64,000 bases of DNA from Solimonas sp. SE-A11. GTDB taxonomy: Bacteria > Pseudomonadota > Gammaproteobacteria > Nevskiales > Nevskiaceae. Positions within the stretch are counted from its first letter, which is position 1. Every line of letters begins with the position of its first letter. The notes under the pieces are model-generated. The model saw only the letters and a list, made by a program, of their open reading frames with translations, did not search any database and was not told the origin of the DNA. Position numbers and translations under genes: made by a program. Shown here in pieces: positions 51,299 to 60,451 of this stretch. The stretch lies in NCBI RefSeq assembly GCF_030345715.1, contig NZ_JAUASX010000001.1:310001-374000 (forward strand). The letters are read 5' to 3'.

Positions 51299-51760
51299 AT
51301 GCCGATGCCCAAAGCCCCGCCCGCCGAGAATCCGGACGCCTATGTCGCCGCCCTGCAGGGCTGGCAGCAGGCGCAGGTGCAGAAGCTTCGCCAGGCCGTG
51401 CGTGGCGCAGCGGAACTGGAAGAAGCGGTGAAGTGGGGCCACCTGGTCTATTTCGCCAACGGCCCGGTGCTGCTGATCCGCGCCGAGGAGACGCGCGTGT
51501 TGTTCGGCTTCTGGCGTGGCCAGCGCCTGCGGGAGACCGAGCCGCGCCTGAAGCCCGGCGGCAATTACGAGATGGCCACCCTGGGGCTGCAGGCCGACAC
51601 CGCCATCAGTCCGGCGAAGGTGAAGGCGCTGGTGCGCCAGGCGGTGGCGCTCAACCAGTCGCTGGGCAATCCGGCCGTACCGGCAAAGAAGATCGCGGCA
51701 ACAAAGACAGCAAAGAAATCCGCCACGAAGAAGACCACCACGAAGCGCAAGACCTCATGA
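51299..51760 (+). CDS. DUF1801 (YdhG-like) protein with Lys-rich tail
   Basis: About 153 aa. The DUF1801 core runs to about residue 118 (AAELEEAVKWGHLVYFANGPVLLIR and LGLQADTAISPAKVKALVRQAV). A Lys/Thr-rich tail (KTAKKSATKKTTTKRK) of about 30 residues looks like a nucleic-acid-binding or histone H1-like extension. The family's function is unknown. ATG 51299 is used; GTG 51278 would add seven residues. Its stop overlaps the HIT gene start (ATGA). Confidence 0.82.
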   Translation: MPMPKAPPAENPDAYVAALQGWQQAQVQKLRQAVRGAAELEEAVKWGHLVYFANGPVLLIRAEETRVLFGFWRGQRLRETEPRLKPGGNYEMATLGLQADTAISPAKVKALVRQAVALNQSLGNPAVPAKKIAATKTAKKSATKKTTTKRKTS

Positions 51761-52203
51761 CCACCATCTTCGAACGCATCATCGCCGGCGAGCTGTCCGC
51801 CAGCTTCGTGCACCAGGACGCGCGCTGCGTCGCCTTCATGGACATCAACCCCGTTACTCGCGGCCACGTGCTCGTAGTGCCGCGTCGCGCGGTGGCGACG
51901 CTGGACCAGCTCGACGCGCTGACCCGCGCGCATCTCTGGGAGACGGCCAACCGCATCGGCCGCGCGCAGCGCCAGGGCCTGGGCAGCCGGGCCCAGCACC
52001 TGCTGGTGAACGACGGCAAGGCCGCCAGCCAGACCGTGCCGCACGTGCACATCCATGTGATCCCGCGCTACGGCAGCGACACGCTGCACACCCTGGCGCG
52101 GCTGGCCTGGCACATCACCACGATCACCATCCCGCGGCGCGAGACCCCGGAACGGCGCGGCAAGCTGGAAGCCGCCGCGGCGGAAATCCGCAGCGCGCTA
52201 TAG
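51757..52203 (+). CDS. HIT-family hydrolase
   Basis: A 148-aa histidine-triad protein with the active site HVHIHVIPR near residues 91-99. It contains CVAFMDINPVTRGHVLVVPR, the common strand pattern of HINT/FHIT-like nucleotide hydrolases. It cleaves nucleoside 5'-monophosphate derivatives such as AMP-lysine or ApnA. Translationally coupled to the DUF1801 gene. Confidence 0.92.
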   Translation: MTTIFERIIAGELSASFVHQDARCVAFMDINPVTRGHVLVVPRRAVATLDQLDALTRAHLWETANRIGRAQRQGLGSRAQHLLVNDGKAASQTVPHVHIHVIPRYGSDTLHTLARLAWHITTITIPRRETPERRGKLEAAAAEIRSAL

Positions 52204-52413
52204 CGGCTCCCCGGGGATCGACTGCTCCGTCTGGCGCCGCAGCGCTGCGGCCAGGCTGGCGGCGGCCGGATCGGCATCCAGCACCTTCAGCACGTCGGCG
52301 ACGTGCTCGCGGGCCACGGCGTGGATGAGCTCGGGTTCGCGGCTCTGGGCCAGCAGGCCCATGACGAGGCCTTCCAGAACGGTCAGGCGGGCGTGGAGCT
52401 GGTCGGAGATCAT
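52198..52413 (-). CDS. Small helical protein of unknown function
   Basis: A 71-residue helical protein (MISDQLHARLTVLEGLVMG then LIHAVAREHVADVLKVLD). There is a clear GAAGGAAA ribosome site. Its end overlaps the end of the convergent HIT gene by 6 bases. No family is recognised. Confidence 0.6.
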   Translation of the reverse strand: MISDQLHARLTVLEGLVMGLLAQSREPELIHAVAREHVADVLKVLDADPAAASLAAALRRQTEQSIPGEPL

Positions 52414-52536
52414 GGTTTCCTTCGGTATGCAGTAGGGGAGGGAACACCCCGATTGGGTGGCAGGGTCGCAGGCGTTCGGTCCGACATACTAGGTCATGGC
52501 GCTCACAGTGACAGCGCCGCCGCCGGGGAATATGGG

Positions 52537-52884
52537 ATGTCCAGCAACCGTCTGACGAATCACGTCGTGTGGATCGCGAGCCTGCTGCTGGTGGCCGGAA
52601 ACGCCGCTGCCAGGGACAGTGAGTGGTACTTCAAGGTCAGCAACGATACCGGGTCGCGCATCACCGCGCTTCAGGTGTCGATCGATCGCCAGGCCTGGGG
52701 AGATTTCGACATCGGCCGCGGCATCAAGGCCGGCGCCACCGAGACGCTGACCTGGGACGCCAGCACTGACGACGAACCCTGCGAGCAGTGGATTCGTGCC
52801 AAGTTCGCCGATGGCAGCGTCAGCCCACCGAGCAAGCAGGATTTCTGTCAGGACCTGGACGATCCGATCGTATTCTCGGAGTAG
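52537..52884 (+). CDS. Small secreted protein of unknown function
   Basis: A 115-aa protein with a signal peptide (1-25, ...LLLVAGNAAA) and a beta-rich mature part (WYFKVSNDTGSRITALQVSI ... GATETLTWD) with two Cys (PCEQWIRAKF and DFCQDL) likely to pair. The pattern suggests a small immunoglobulin-like or lectin-like domain, but I do not recognise a family. Its stop abuts the convergent DUF4169 stop. Confidence 0.72.
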   Translation: MSSNRLTNHVVWIASLLLVAGNAAARDSEWYFKVSNDTGSRITALQVSIDRQAWGDFDIGRGIKAGATETLTWDASTDDEPCEQWIRAKFADGSVSPPSKQDFCQDLDDPIVFSE

Positions 52885-53073
52885 TTAATCGTCTGCAGGA
52901 GGCTCTCGCCGCAGCTGGTCCATGCGGCGACGCGCATCCTCGGCCTGCACTTCATCCAGTTGGCGCTGCTCGCGCGTGCGGCCGAAGCGCACGCGGTTCT
53001 CGGCCGCCAGCTGCTCCGCCTCCGCGCGGGCCTTGCGCTTGCGCGCCTTGTTCAGGTTGATGATGTCGGCCAT
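52885..53073 (-). CDS. DUF4169 family protein
   Basis: A 62-aa highly charged helical protein starting MADIINLNKARKRKARAEAE and containing NRVRFGRTREQRQLDE, the DUF4169 pattern. Function unknown. It is short and probably cytoplasmic. The start is the ATG at 53073; the long frame upstream runs through repeat DNA and is not coding. Confidence 0.85.
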   Translation of the reverse strand: MADIINLNKARKRKARAEAEQLAAENRVRFGRTREQRQLDEVQAEDARRRMDQLRREPPADD

Positions 53074-53174
53074 GACGTCTCTCCGCCGGGGAGCCGATAA
53101 TAGGCCCCCGCGACACCCGAGGCGAGCCTGAACGCCGCTTTCATCCGGATGTCGTATCGTCCGCATTCCCCCTT

Positions 53175-53440
53175 GGGGTCTGTTAACGCTACCGCGATCG
53201 CTGCGATGCCACCAGATTTGCCGCCAGGCAAGGCGCGAGGAGGGCGTTGGGCGGGCCTCAATAACCGACGAGTAACACAGCATGGCGGCAAATCTGGTGG
53301 CACCCGAAGGGCGGGACCATTTTGGCGCATGGCGTTGTCCCGCCCCGCTTATGTACGTCAAGTACTCCGCGCGTGACGGGACTTAGCCCTGCGTCAAAAT
53401 GGTCGCCGTCGCAGTGATTGCGGTAGTGTTAACAGACCCC
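53175..53440. repeat. Nested inverted-repeat element upstream of frmA (three-way junction)
   Basis: Outer arms 53175-53206 and 53409-53440 match in 29 of 32 positions (GGGGTCTGTTAAC...; all three differences are transitions). Inside are two separate hairpins: 53208-53225 with 53284-53301 (18 of 18) and 53315-53329 with 53390-53404 (14 of 15). No gene is convincing inside. It ends 15 bases before the frmA ATG, so it must carry or displace the frmA promoter. Confidence 0.85.
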
Positions 53441-53455
53441 CTAGGAGAGAACAGA

Positions 53456-54564
<1,109 letters not shown>

Positions 54565-54565
<1 letters not shown>

Positions 54566-55401
54566 TGAAGGAGCTCTCGCGCCAGCGTTGTTTCGGCGGC
54601 TGGCAATGCGTGTACAGCCACGCCTCCGAGTCCACCGGCACCGAGATGCGCTTTTCCGCCTACCTGCCGCCGCAGGCGGAGCAGGGCAAGGTGCCGGCGC
54701 TGTACTTCCTGGCGGGCCTCACCTGCACGGAAGAGACCTTCATGATCAAGGCCGGCGCCCAGCGCCTGGCCGCGGAGCTGGGGCTGATGCTGGTGGCCTG
54801 CGACACCTCGCCGCGCGGGCTCGACCTGCCCGGCGACGCGGAGCACTGGGACTTTGGCGTCGGCGCCGGCTTCTACCTCGACGCCACAGAAATGCCCTGG
54901 GCGCCGCACTACCGCATGGGCCGCTACATCAACGAGGAACTGCCCGCGCTGGTGGAAGCGCAACTGCCGGCCGCGCCCGGCCGCCGCGGCATCTTCGGCC
55001 ACTCCATGGGCGGGCACGGCGCGCTGGTCACGGCGCTGCGCCACCCGCAGCGCTGGCAGTCGGTGTCCGCCTTCGCGCCCATCGCCAATCCGGTCGCCGT
55101 GCCCTGGGGCCAGAAAGCCCTCGGCCGTTACCTGGGTGCGGACGAGTCGCAGTGGCGCGAGTGGGACGCGAGCCTGCTGATGGCGCGCCAGCCCTATCCC
55201 GGCGACATCCTGGTCGACCAGGGACAATCGGACCCATTCCTGGAACGGGAACTGCATCCGCAGGCCCTGCAGGATGCGGCGCAGCGCTCGGGGCAGTCGC
55301 TGACGCTGCGCCTGCAACCCGGCTACGATCACTCCTACTGGTTCATCCAGAGTTTCATCGGTGATCACCTGCGGCACCACGCCGCGCAACTGGGCGCCTG
55401 A
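54565..55401 (+). CDS. fghA: S-formylglutathione hydrolase
   Basis: A 278-aa esterase-D-type hydrolase that releases formate and glutathione from S-formylglutathione. Nucleophile Ser in FGHSMGGHGALV (about 148), Asp in DQGQSDPFL, and His in GYDHSYWFIQSF. The N-terminal YFLAGLTCTEETFMIKAGAQ is diagnostic. It starts at TGATG overlapping the frmA stop, so the pair forms a formaldehyde detoxification operon. Confidence 0.97.
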
Positions 55402-55526
55402 GGCGAGGTCGCCCGGCGTCCTACGTGCGCTGTCGGCAGCGTCTGACACGGGGGAGGGGATTGGTTCCGATGTGGCGAACGGCGCCGCTGCCGGACAATC
55501 GCGATATGTCTGGAGACCCTTCCGCC

Positions 55527-55808
55527 ATGTCCGATATCACCGCCGTCGTTGTTCCCGCGCGTCCCGCCAGCCAGTGGCCGGTCGGTGCGCGCCTGCGCTT
55601 CCTGCCCGAGGCGGAGCTCAATCCGAGCCACGAGCGGCTGCGCGGAACCATGGCCCTGGTGCTCGGCGAGATGCAGCTGATCGGCCCCTCGAACGGACGG
55701 TACTCCTGGCGGCAGCAGATCCTGTCGCTCAGCACCTGCAGGGTTGGTTGGGCACGGCCGGACCAGTTGGGTCTGCCGTTGGATGGGGAGGACGCAGAGG
55801 CCGGTTAA
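55527..55808 (+). CDS. Small hypothetical protein
   Basis: About 93 aa from ATG 55527 (ATG 55506 adds seven residues). The sequence (SQWPVGARLRFLPEAELNPS, LVLGEMQLIGPSNGRYSW, then CRVGWARPDQLGLP) reads like a small beta-barrel domain, but I do not recognise it. There is no signal peptide. A terminator follows 32 bases later. Weak ribosome site. Confidence 0.5.
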   Translation: MSDITAVVVPARPASQWPVGARLRFLPEAELNPSHERLRGTMALVLGEMQLIGPSNGRYSWRQQILSLSTCRVGWARPDQLGLPLDGEDAEAG

Positions 55809-55839
55809 CTCCAGCCAGGATCTCCGCGTGCAACAAAAC

Positions 55840-55871
55840 GGGGGCCAACTTGGGTTGGCCCCTTTTTCTTT
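55840..55871 (+). terminator. Rho-independent terminator
   Basis: GGGGCCAAC and GTTGGCCCC pair around TTGG, followed by TTTTTCTTT. Confidence 0.93.
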
Positions 55872-55969
55872 GATGCCGCCTTGCCCCGCCAGCCTTGTAG
55901 AGTGGGCACGCTTCGCTTGGCGCACCCCACAAAAATCACCGGCTTTCTACGGTGTGGCGGTCAGAGGAC

Positions 55970-56833
55970 TCAGGCTGCCGCTTCAACCTTCCCCGCAAAC
56001 TCCTCGATGCCTTCCAGGAAGTGGCGGTTGTCGTCGTCCCAGGGGTGGAAGTCCGGGCGGAAGTAATCGAACCACGCGCCGATGCGCTTGCGCAGGAAGC
56101 CCACGCGGCCGAAGCCGTGGTGGTAGAACTCCAGCCAGCCCTTGGCGTCCGCCAAGCGTCCCTCCGAGCGCAGCACCGCCAGGTAGGCCGGCGTGATCAT
56201 CGCCCAGAAGATCACCGTGGCCAGCACCAGGCCGCCCGCGCGTTCCGCATAGGCGCGCGGCCCCGTGCCCTTCACCGTCTCCCAGACATCGAAGGCCACC
56301 GCCTTGTGCTCGGTCTCCTCCAGCGCATGCCAGTGCCACAGCGCGGCAAAGCGCGGGTCGGCCTTCTCCAGCACCTCCGGCTGCTTCAGCAAGCCATCGG
56401 CGAGGATCGCGGTGAAATGCTCCAGCGCGATCGTCGCCGACAACTGGTAGGAGCGCGGCGTGTGGCGCTGGATGCGCCCCAGCAGACCGGCCACGATCTT
56501 CTCGAAGCGCGCCGCCGCGGGCACCCGGGCGAACAGCGCCTCGTTGTACTCTTCGTGTTCGCGGCCGTGCATCGCCTCCTGGCCGATGAAGGCGGTGACA
56601 GCCTTCTTCAGTTCCGGGTCGGTGATCTGGTCGCGGTAGTTGCGCACGCTCTGGATGAAGAAACGCTCGCCCACCGGGAACACGATCGACAGCGTGTTCA
56701 TGAACTGCGAGATATGCACGCTGCCGCCATTCCAGTCGGCGATCCTCTCCGCCGGCAGCCGGAACTTGAGGTCGCGGCGGGTCGGCAGGATCGGTGTCTT
56801 GGTGCGGCTGGCGGTCTTCGGCTTGCTGCTCAT
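55970..56833 (-). CDS. PF10118 metal-dependent hydrolase family, ferritin-like diiron motifs
   Basis: A 287-aa protein of the PF10118 family annotated as metal-dependent hydrolase. Metal-binding helices are visible: FIGQEAMHGREHEEY, TIALEHFTA and HALEETEHKAVAFD, that is, E..H pairs as in ferritin-like diiron proteins. A hydrophobic pair (LVLATVIFWAMITPAYLAVL) follows. The real activity is unestablished, and oxidation chemistry would fit the ligands. ATG 56833 is preferred over 56848. It is divergent from a TetR gene with a palindrome between them, so that TetR probably controls it. Confidence 0.85.
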   Translation of the reverse strand: MSSKPKTASRTKTPILPTRRDLKFRLPAERIADWNGGSVHISQFMNTLSIVFPVGERFFIQSVRNYRDQITDPELKKAVTAFIGQEAMHGREHEEYNEALFARVPAAARFEKIVAGLLGRIQRHTPRSYQLSATIALEHFTAILADGLLKQPEVLEKADPRFAALWHWHALEETEHKAVAFDVWETVKGTGPRAYAERAGGLVLATVIFWAMITPAYLAVLRSEGRLADAKGWLEFYHHGFGRVGFLRKRIGAWFDYFRPDFHPWDDDNRHFLEGIEEFAGKVEAAA

Positions 56834-56880
56834 CGTCCTGTGCTCCATCGGGGGCGACGAACCCCGGAAGAGGTATACAA

Positions 56881-56903
56881 TCGTCTACACGAAAGGTAGA
56901 CGA
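56881..56903. promoter_or_regulatory. Palindromic operator between PF10118 and TetR genes
   Basis: TCGTCTAC and GTAGACGA are 8-bp inverted arms with a 7-base spacer (ACGAAAG). TGTAGACATCGATGTC follows downstream. This is the form and position expected of a TetR operator. Confidence 0.7.
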
Positions 56904-56968
56904 CTGTAGACATCGATGTCAACGAGTGATGTCACAGTCCTTCTGATTCCGCAGATCAAGGCGTTGAT

Positions 56969-57694
56969 ATGAAAAAGGATTCCGCTGAAGACAGACCATC
57001 GGCCAAGGTCCCGTCGCCCCTGGTCAGCGGCCGCCAGCGCCTGATGGAGGCCGCCCTGCAACTCGCCGCCACCACCCGCAGCCTAGCTTCACTGGGGCTG
57101 CGCGAGGTGGCGCGGCAGGCCGGCCTGAATCCCAACACCTTCTACCGCCACTTCAACGACTTCGATGAGCTGGGCCTGGCCGTGATCGACCAGCTCAGCG
57201 GCCAGCTGCGCGAAGGCCTGCGCGAGCGCCGCCGCAGGCCGGCGGAAGCCGGGCTCAAGCTGTCGGACACCGCGAACCCCGGGGATGCCTGGCGCAAGGC
57301 CCAGGACGTAGTGCGCGAGTCGATCGCCCTGGTGCTGGATTTCGTCACCGAGCACCGCACCGCCTACGTCGTCGGCATCCGTGAGATGCACGGCAGCTCG
57401 CCGGTGCTGCGCAAGGCCCTGCGCAAGGTGCTGGACGATATCGGGGAGGACATGACCGAGGACGTGCTCGGTGCCCTGCAACTGCCGCTGCTGCAGCGCG
57501 AGGACGTGGCCGAGATCTCGCAGCTGGTCATCCGGCAGATGACCTTCTTCTCGCTGGATTACCTGGAGCATCCGGAGCAGCGCGAGCAGATCCGCCGCCA
57601 GGCGGAGCGCTTCGTGCTGTTGTTGTTCTGGGGGGCCATCGCAGCCAAGGCGCCGCAGGAACTGGCGGCGTCGGGACTCAGGTTTCCGGACTGA
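56969..57694 (+). CDS. TetR-family transcriptional regulator
   Basis: A 241-aa protein. The N-terminal helix-turn-helix includes LGLREVARQAGLNPNTFYRHF (about 45-65), the classical TetR recognition helix, followed by an all-helical ligand domain. The HTH and length resemble FabR-type regulators of unsaturated fatty-acid synthesis, but the match is not decisive. It is divergent from the PF10118 gene and likely represses it and itself at 56881-56903. Basic, Ser/Pro-rich residues 1-20 precede the HTH. Confidence 0.9.
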   Translation: MKKDSAEDRPSAKVPSPLVSGRQRLMEAALQLAATTRSLASLGLREVARQAGLNPNTFYRHFNDFDELGLAVIDQLSGQLREGLRERRRRPAEAGLKLSDTANPGDAWRKAQDVVRESIALVLDFVTEHRTAYVVGIREMHGSSPVLRKALRKVLDDIGEDMTEDVLGALQLPLLQREDVAEISQLVIRQMTFFSLDYLEHPEQREQIRRQAERFVLLLFWGAIAAKAPQELAASGLRFPD

Positions 57695-57870
57695 TGCCGG
57701 GCTGAGGTCCAAATCGGGAGTGGCGGTCCGGGCGAAGTCCTGCTGATGGAAGGGAGGAAGCAACCACCAGCAGGACCGCCCTTACGCGGTTTGAAGGATA
57801 GCGCGTTGAGCGCGGCTTGTAGCGGGTTCCGCCCCGATTGCCAGGGCGAAAACGGTCCCGCCGGCCGGGC

Positions 57871-58131
57871 CTATGCGAACAGCGAGAACAGTGCGTCCAG
57901 CAGCGTGCGGTGGTGCAGGGCCGCGATCCCGACCATGGCCATGACCATGCCGGTGTTCACGAAGCCATCCGGCAGGCCATAATGGATCGCAGGGTTCTCC
58001 TGCGAAATCATGGTCTTGCGGCGCGCGGCGCTACGGCGGTGACGGCTGTCCACGGTCACCGTGGCCTCGGCGGGGAGGCGGGTGCGGCGGCGGGACGGGG
58101 TCTGGGTTGCTGCGGCAGTCGCGAGGCTCAT
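57871..58131 (-). CDS. Small membrane protein divergent from lexA, possibly SOS-controlled
   Basis: An 86-aa protein from ATG 58131: a basic disordered N-terminal half (SRRRTRLPAEATVTVDSRHRRSAARRK in part), then a conserved-looking HYGLPDGFVNTG and one hydrophobic helix GMVMAMVGIAALHH, ending LLDALFSLFA. The start lies 22 bases from the SOS box that it shares with lexA, and an AGG site precedes it. Family not recognised. Small SOS membrane proteins elsewhere (TisB, SidA) block division or depolarise membranes, but no similarity to them is visible. Confidence 0.55.
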   Translation of the reverse strand: MSLATAAATQTPSRRRTRLPAEATVTVDSRHRRSAARRKTMISQENPAIHYGLPDGFVNTGMVMAMVGIAALHHRTLLDALFSLFA

Positions 58132-58152
58132 ATACTGTTTACCTGACAAGTA

Positions 58153-58168
58153 CTGTTCAAACGAACAG
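58153..58168. promoter_or_regulatory. SOS box (LexA operator)
   Basis: CTGTTCAAACGAACAG matches CTGT-N8-ACAG of gammaproteobacterial LexA sites and is palindromic in the outer bases. It lies between the divergent small-membrane-protein gene and lexA. A weaker CTGTTTACCTGACAAG lies beside it and is not a convincing second box. Confidence 0.88.
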
Positions 58169-58199
58169 TAGTCGTTTCCGAAACAGGATGCAAGCCCCG

Positions 58200-58847
58200 A
58201 TGGCCAATCTGACGCCCCGCCAGACCGAGATCCTGCAGTTCATCGAGCAGCGCCTGCGCGCGGAGGGCTATCCGCCGTCACAGCGCGACATCGCCGAGCA
58301 CTTCGGCTTTGCCCAGAACGCCGCGCGCGATCACCTCCAGGCCCTGGCACGCAAGGGCGAGATCGAGATCTCGCCCAACGATGCCCGCGGCATCCGCCTG
58401 CTGCGTGAGCAGACGCCACCGGGCCTGCCGCTGCTGGGCCGCATCGCCGCCGGTGCGCCGATCACCGCGCCGTCCAACGCCGAGCACTGGCTGGAGCTCG
58501 ACCCCGGCCTGTTCCAGCCGCGCGCCGACTTCCTGCACCGCGTGGACGGCGACTCGATGATCGACGCCGGCATCCTGCCGGGCGACTTGGTGGGCATCCA
58601 CGCGCAGTCCGAGGCCGAGAACGGACAGATCATCGCCGCCTGCCTCTACGAACCGCGTGGGGGTTTCGAGCGCATCACGCTCAAGCGCTATCGCCGCAAG
58701 GGCAGCGTGGTCACGCTGCATGCCGAGAACCCGCGCTACGAGCCCATCGTCATCGACCTGGCGCAGCCGGCGGAAGACCAGGAGGCCGCGCCCTTCCGCA
58801 TCGCCGGCATCATGGGTGGCCTGCTGCGCACCGGCGCGCCGCGCTGA
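58200..58847 (+). CDS. lexA: LexA repressor
   Basis: A 215-aa SOS repressor. The winged helix-turn-helix spans residues 25-55 (PPSQRDIAEHFGFAQNAARD). The self-cleavage site Ala84-Gly85 is in RIAAGAPI, Ser119 is in GDSMIDAGI and Lys162 in ITLKRY. Autocleavage on RecA filament derepresses the SOS regulon. ATG 58200 gives the standard MANLTPRQTEIL start. Autoregulated through the SOS box 31 bases upstream. A GC hairpin (58847-58868) without a T run overlaps its end. Confidence 0.96.
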   Translation: MANLTPRQTEILQFIEQRLRAEGYPPSQRDIAEHFGFAQNAARDHLQALARKGEIEISPNDARGIRLLREQTPPGLPLLGRIAAGAPITAPSNAEHWLELDPGLFQPRADFLHRVDGDSMIDAGILPGDLVGIHAQSEAENGQIIAACLYEPRGGFERITLKRYRRKGSVVTLHAENPRYEPIVIDLAQPAEDQEAAPFRIAGIMGGLLRTGAPR

Positions 58848-58900
58848 TCCGCGAGCCGGCTCGCGGATATCGCTGTTTCCTGCCGGGCGAAAAGGCCGCG

Positions 58901-59426
58901 TCAGTAGGCCTGGTACAGCCGCCCCATCAGCACCCCGTCGGGCTCGTACCACACCACCACCACATTGCCGTAGGCATCCATCGCCGTGGTCGGCGCGCTG
59001 ACGATGCGGATGTTCTCCGTGCCGTCGGCACGCACCGTGGTCTTGCCGCCGCGCGGGCCGCCGTCGGCGTCTTAGCGCTGGATGTCGACTTCCTGTCGAA
59101 ACCAGCAGGCTCGCTGGCGCGCCAGGCGATCACATAGTTGCCCGCCGCGTCCATCGCCACTCGCGGATCGGTGCCCGGATTGCCCGGCGCGGCTACCCCG
59201 AACTCGGGGCCCTGCGGAGTGCCGTTGGCGTAGTAGCGCCGTGCGTTGATCGGCGGAGTCGGTGCCGGCATCTCGGACTGCCAGCCCACCAGGAAATTGC
59301 CGGCGGCATCGCGCGCCACCTGCGGCCTCCACTGCCGAAACCCAGCGGATCACCGGGGCCGGCCTGCGCCGGACTCAGGGCCATGACGACAACGGCAACG
59401 CGCGCGGACCCGTGCCCCATCTGCAT
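58901..59426 (-). pseudogene. Decayed secreted protein with ...DxxGNxVxxW repeats
   Basis: Pieces of one protein lie in different frames. A signal peptide (ATG 59426, AVVVMALSPAQAG) is followed by a frameshift near 59340. Then comes VARDAAGNFLVGWQSEMPAP ... MDAAGNYVIAWRASE, an in-frame TAA near 59073 where the repeat pattern predicts Tyr, and finally AMDAYGNVVVVWYEPDGVL before the stop at 58901. The intact form would be a repeat protein with the D-x-x-G-N-x-V-x-x-W motif. At least two lesions, so dead, unless assembly errors are responsible. Confidence 0.75.
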
Positions 59427-59539
59427 GGTCTTTCTGCCCCGGGGCTATCCTGCCGGCCCGCAATATAGGCCGCGGCCCCGCGGTGGCCAGGCCTGCACTA
59501 TGCTTGGCCGGCCCCCGTCCGACGAAAGGATTCCGACCG

Positions 59540-60451
59540 ATGAAGCTTCTCCGTGCCCTGTGCTGCGTCCTGCCGCTGCTGCTGGCGCGGCCGGCCCAGG
59601 CCGAGCCCACACAGGCGCCGCCCTGGTCGCTGAAGACGCCCGACGGCAAGACCGTGAACTACCCGGCCGACGCCAAGGGGCAGCCCACCGTGCTGCTGTT
59701 CTGGCCCTCCTGGTGCCCGTTCAGCCGTGCGCTGCAGCCTTACGTGGACGACATCTGGAAGGATTATCGCGGCAAGGGCGTGAACGTCTGGACCATCAAC
59801 ATCCTGGAGAACCGCGGCGGCGACCCGGTGCAGGCCATGAAGGACCGCGGCCTCAGCTTCCCGCTGCTGCTCAACGGCGATCCGTTGATCGCCCCCTACG
59901 GCATCTCGCGCACGCCCTGGTTCCTGGTGATCGACGGCAAGGGCCGTATCGTCTACTCGCGCCCCGACAACGTCCCTTCGCCGATCGACGTGGCGAAGAA
60001 GGCACGCGAGACGCTCAACGGCCTGCTCGGCGACCGCGCCGTGCCGCTGCCCACCAGCTACTCGCCGCCCTACGACCTGCACCTGCGCAAGCCGGGTGGC
60101 CCGCAGTCCTCGCGCCTGGAATCGGCCGCCGCGCCGGACGCGGACTGGCGCCCCTGGGCGCAGAAGTATCTGGAATCGGTGCCGGCCGGCGAGAGCGTCG
60201 CCGGCATCGCGCCACGGGGCCCGGTGGCCGACGGCAAGACCGCCATCCGCATCGCGCGCGAGCTGTGGACGCAGCGCTGGGGTGCAGAGCAGACCGCCAT
60301 CCAGGCGCCGTACCGCTCCTATCGCCGCAACAACCTCTGGCTGGTACTGGGCAGCGCCAAGACCGCGCAGCTTGGCCAGGGCTGGGTGCTGGTGCTGGAG
60401 GCCGACAGCGGCAAGGTCGTCCGCCTGTCGCAGGGCGACCCCGCGCCTTGA
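59540..60451 (+). CDS. Exported thioredoxin-fold protein fused to an NTF2-fold immunity-like domain
   Basis: A 303-aa protein with a signal peptide at 1-21 (...LLLARPAQA). A TlpA-like thioredoxin fold covers about 25-165, with FWPSWCPFSRAL: Cys59 is present but the partner position 62 is Ser, so it cannot form the usual CxxC disulfide. The C-terminal part from about 230 (DGKTAIRIARELWTQRWGAE ... NNLWLVLGSAK ... GKVVRLSQG) resembles the PF15631 NTF2-fold immunity domain. The ATG is behind GAAAGGA. It overlaps the DNA glycosylase start. The reaction is unknown. Confidence 0.78.
   Translation: MKLLRALCCVLPLLLARPAQAEPTQAPPWSLKTPDGKTVNYPADAKGQPTVLLFWPSWCPFSRALQPYVDDIWKDYRGKGVNVWTINILENRGGDPVQAMKDRGLSFPLLLNGDPLIAPYGISRTPWFLVIDGKGRIVYSRPDNVPSPIDVAKKARETLNGLLGDRAVPLPTSYSPPYDLHLRKPGGPQSSRLESAAAPDADWRPWAQKYLESVPAGESVAGIAPRGPVADGKTAIRIARELWTQRWGAEQTAIQAPYRSYRRNNLWLVLGSAKTAQLGQGWVLVLEADSGKVVRLSQGDPAP

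Noticed and set aside
53074-53455. N-terminal extensions of DUF4169 and frmA into the repeat
   Set aside because: Both families begin at the internal ATGs (53073 and 53456) with good ribosome sites, and the extra residues have no family counterpart.
58135-58150. Second SOS box CTGTTTACCTGACAAG
   Set aside because: The right half lacks ACAG at the right spacing; only the 58153 site fits the consensus.
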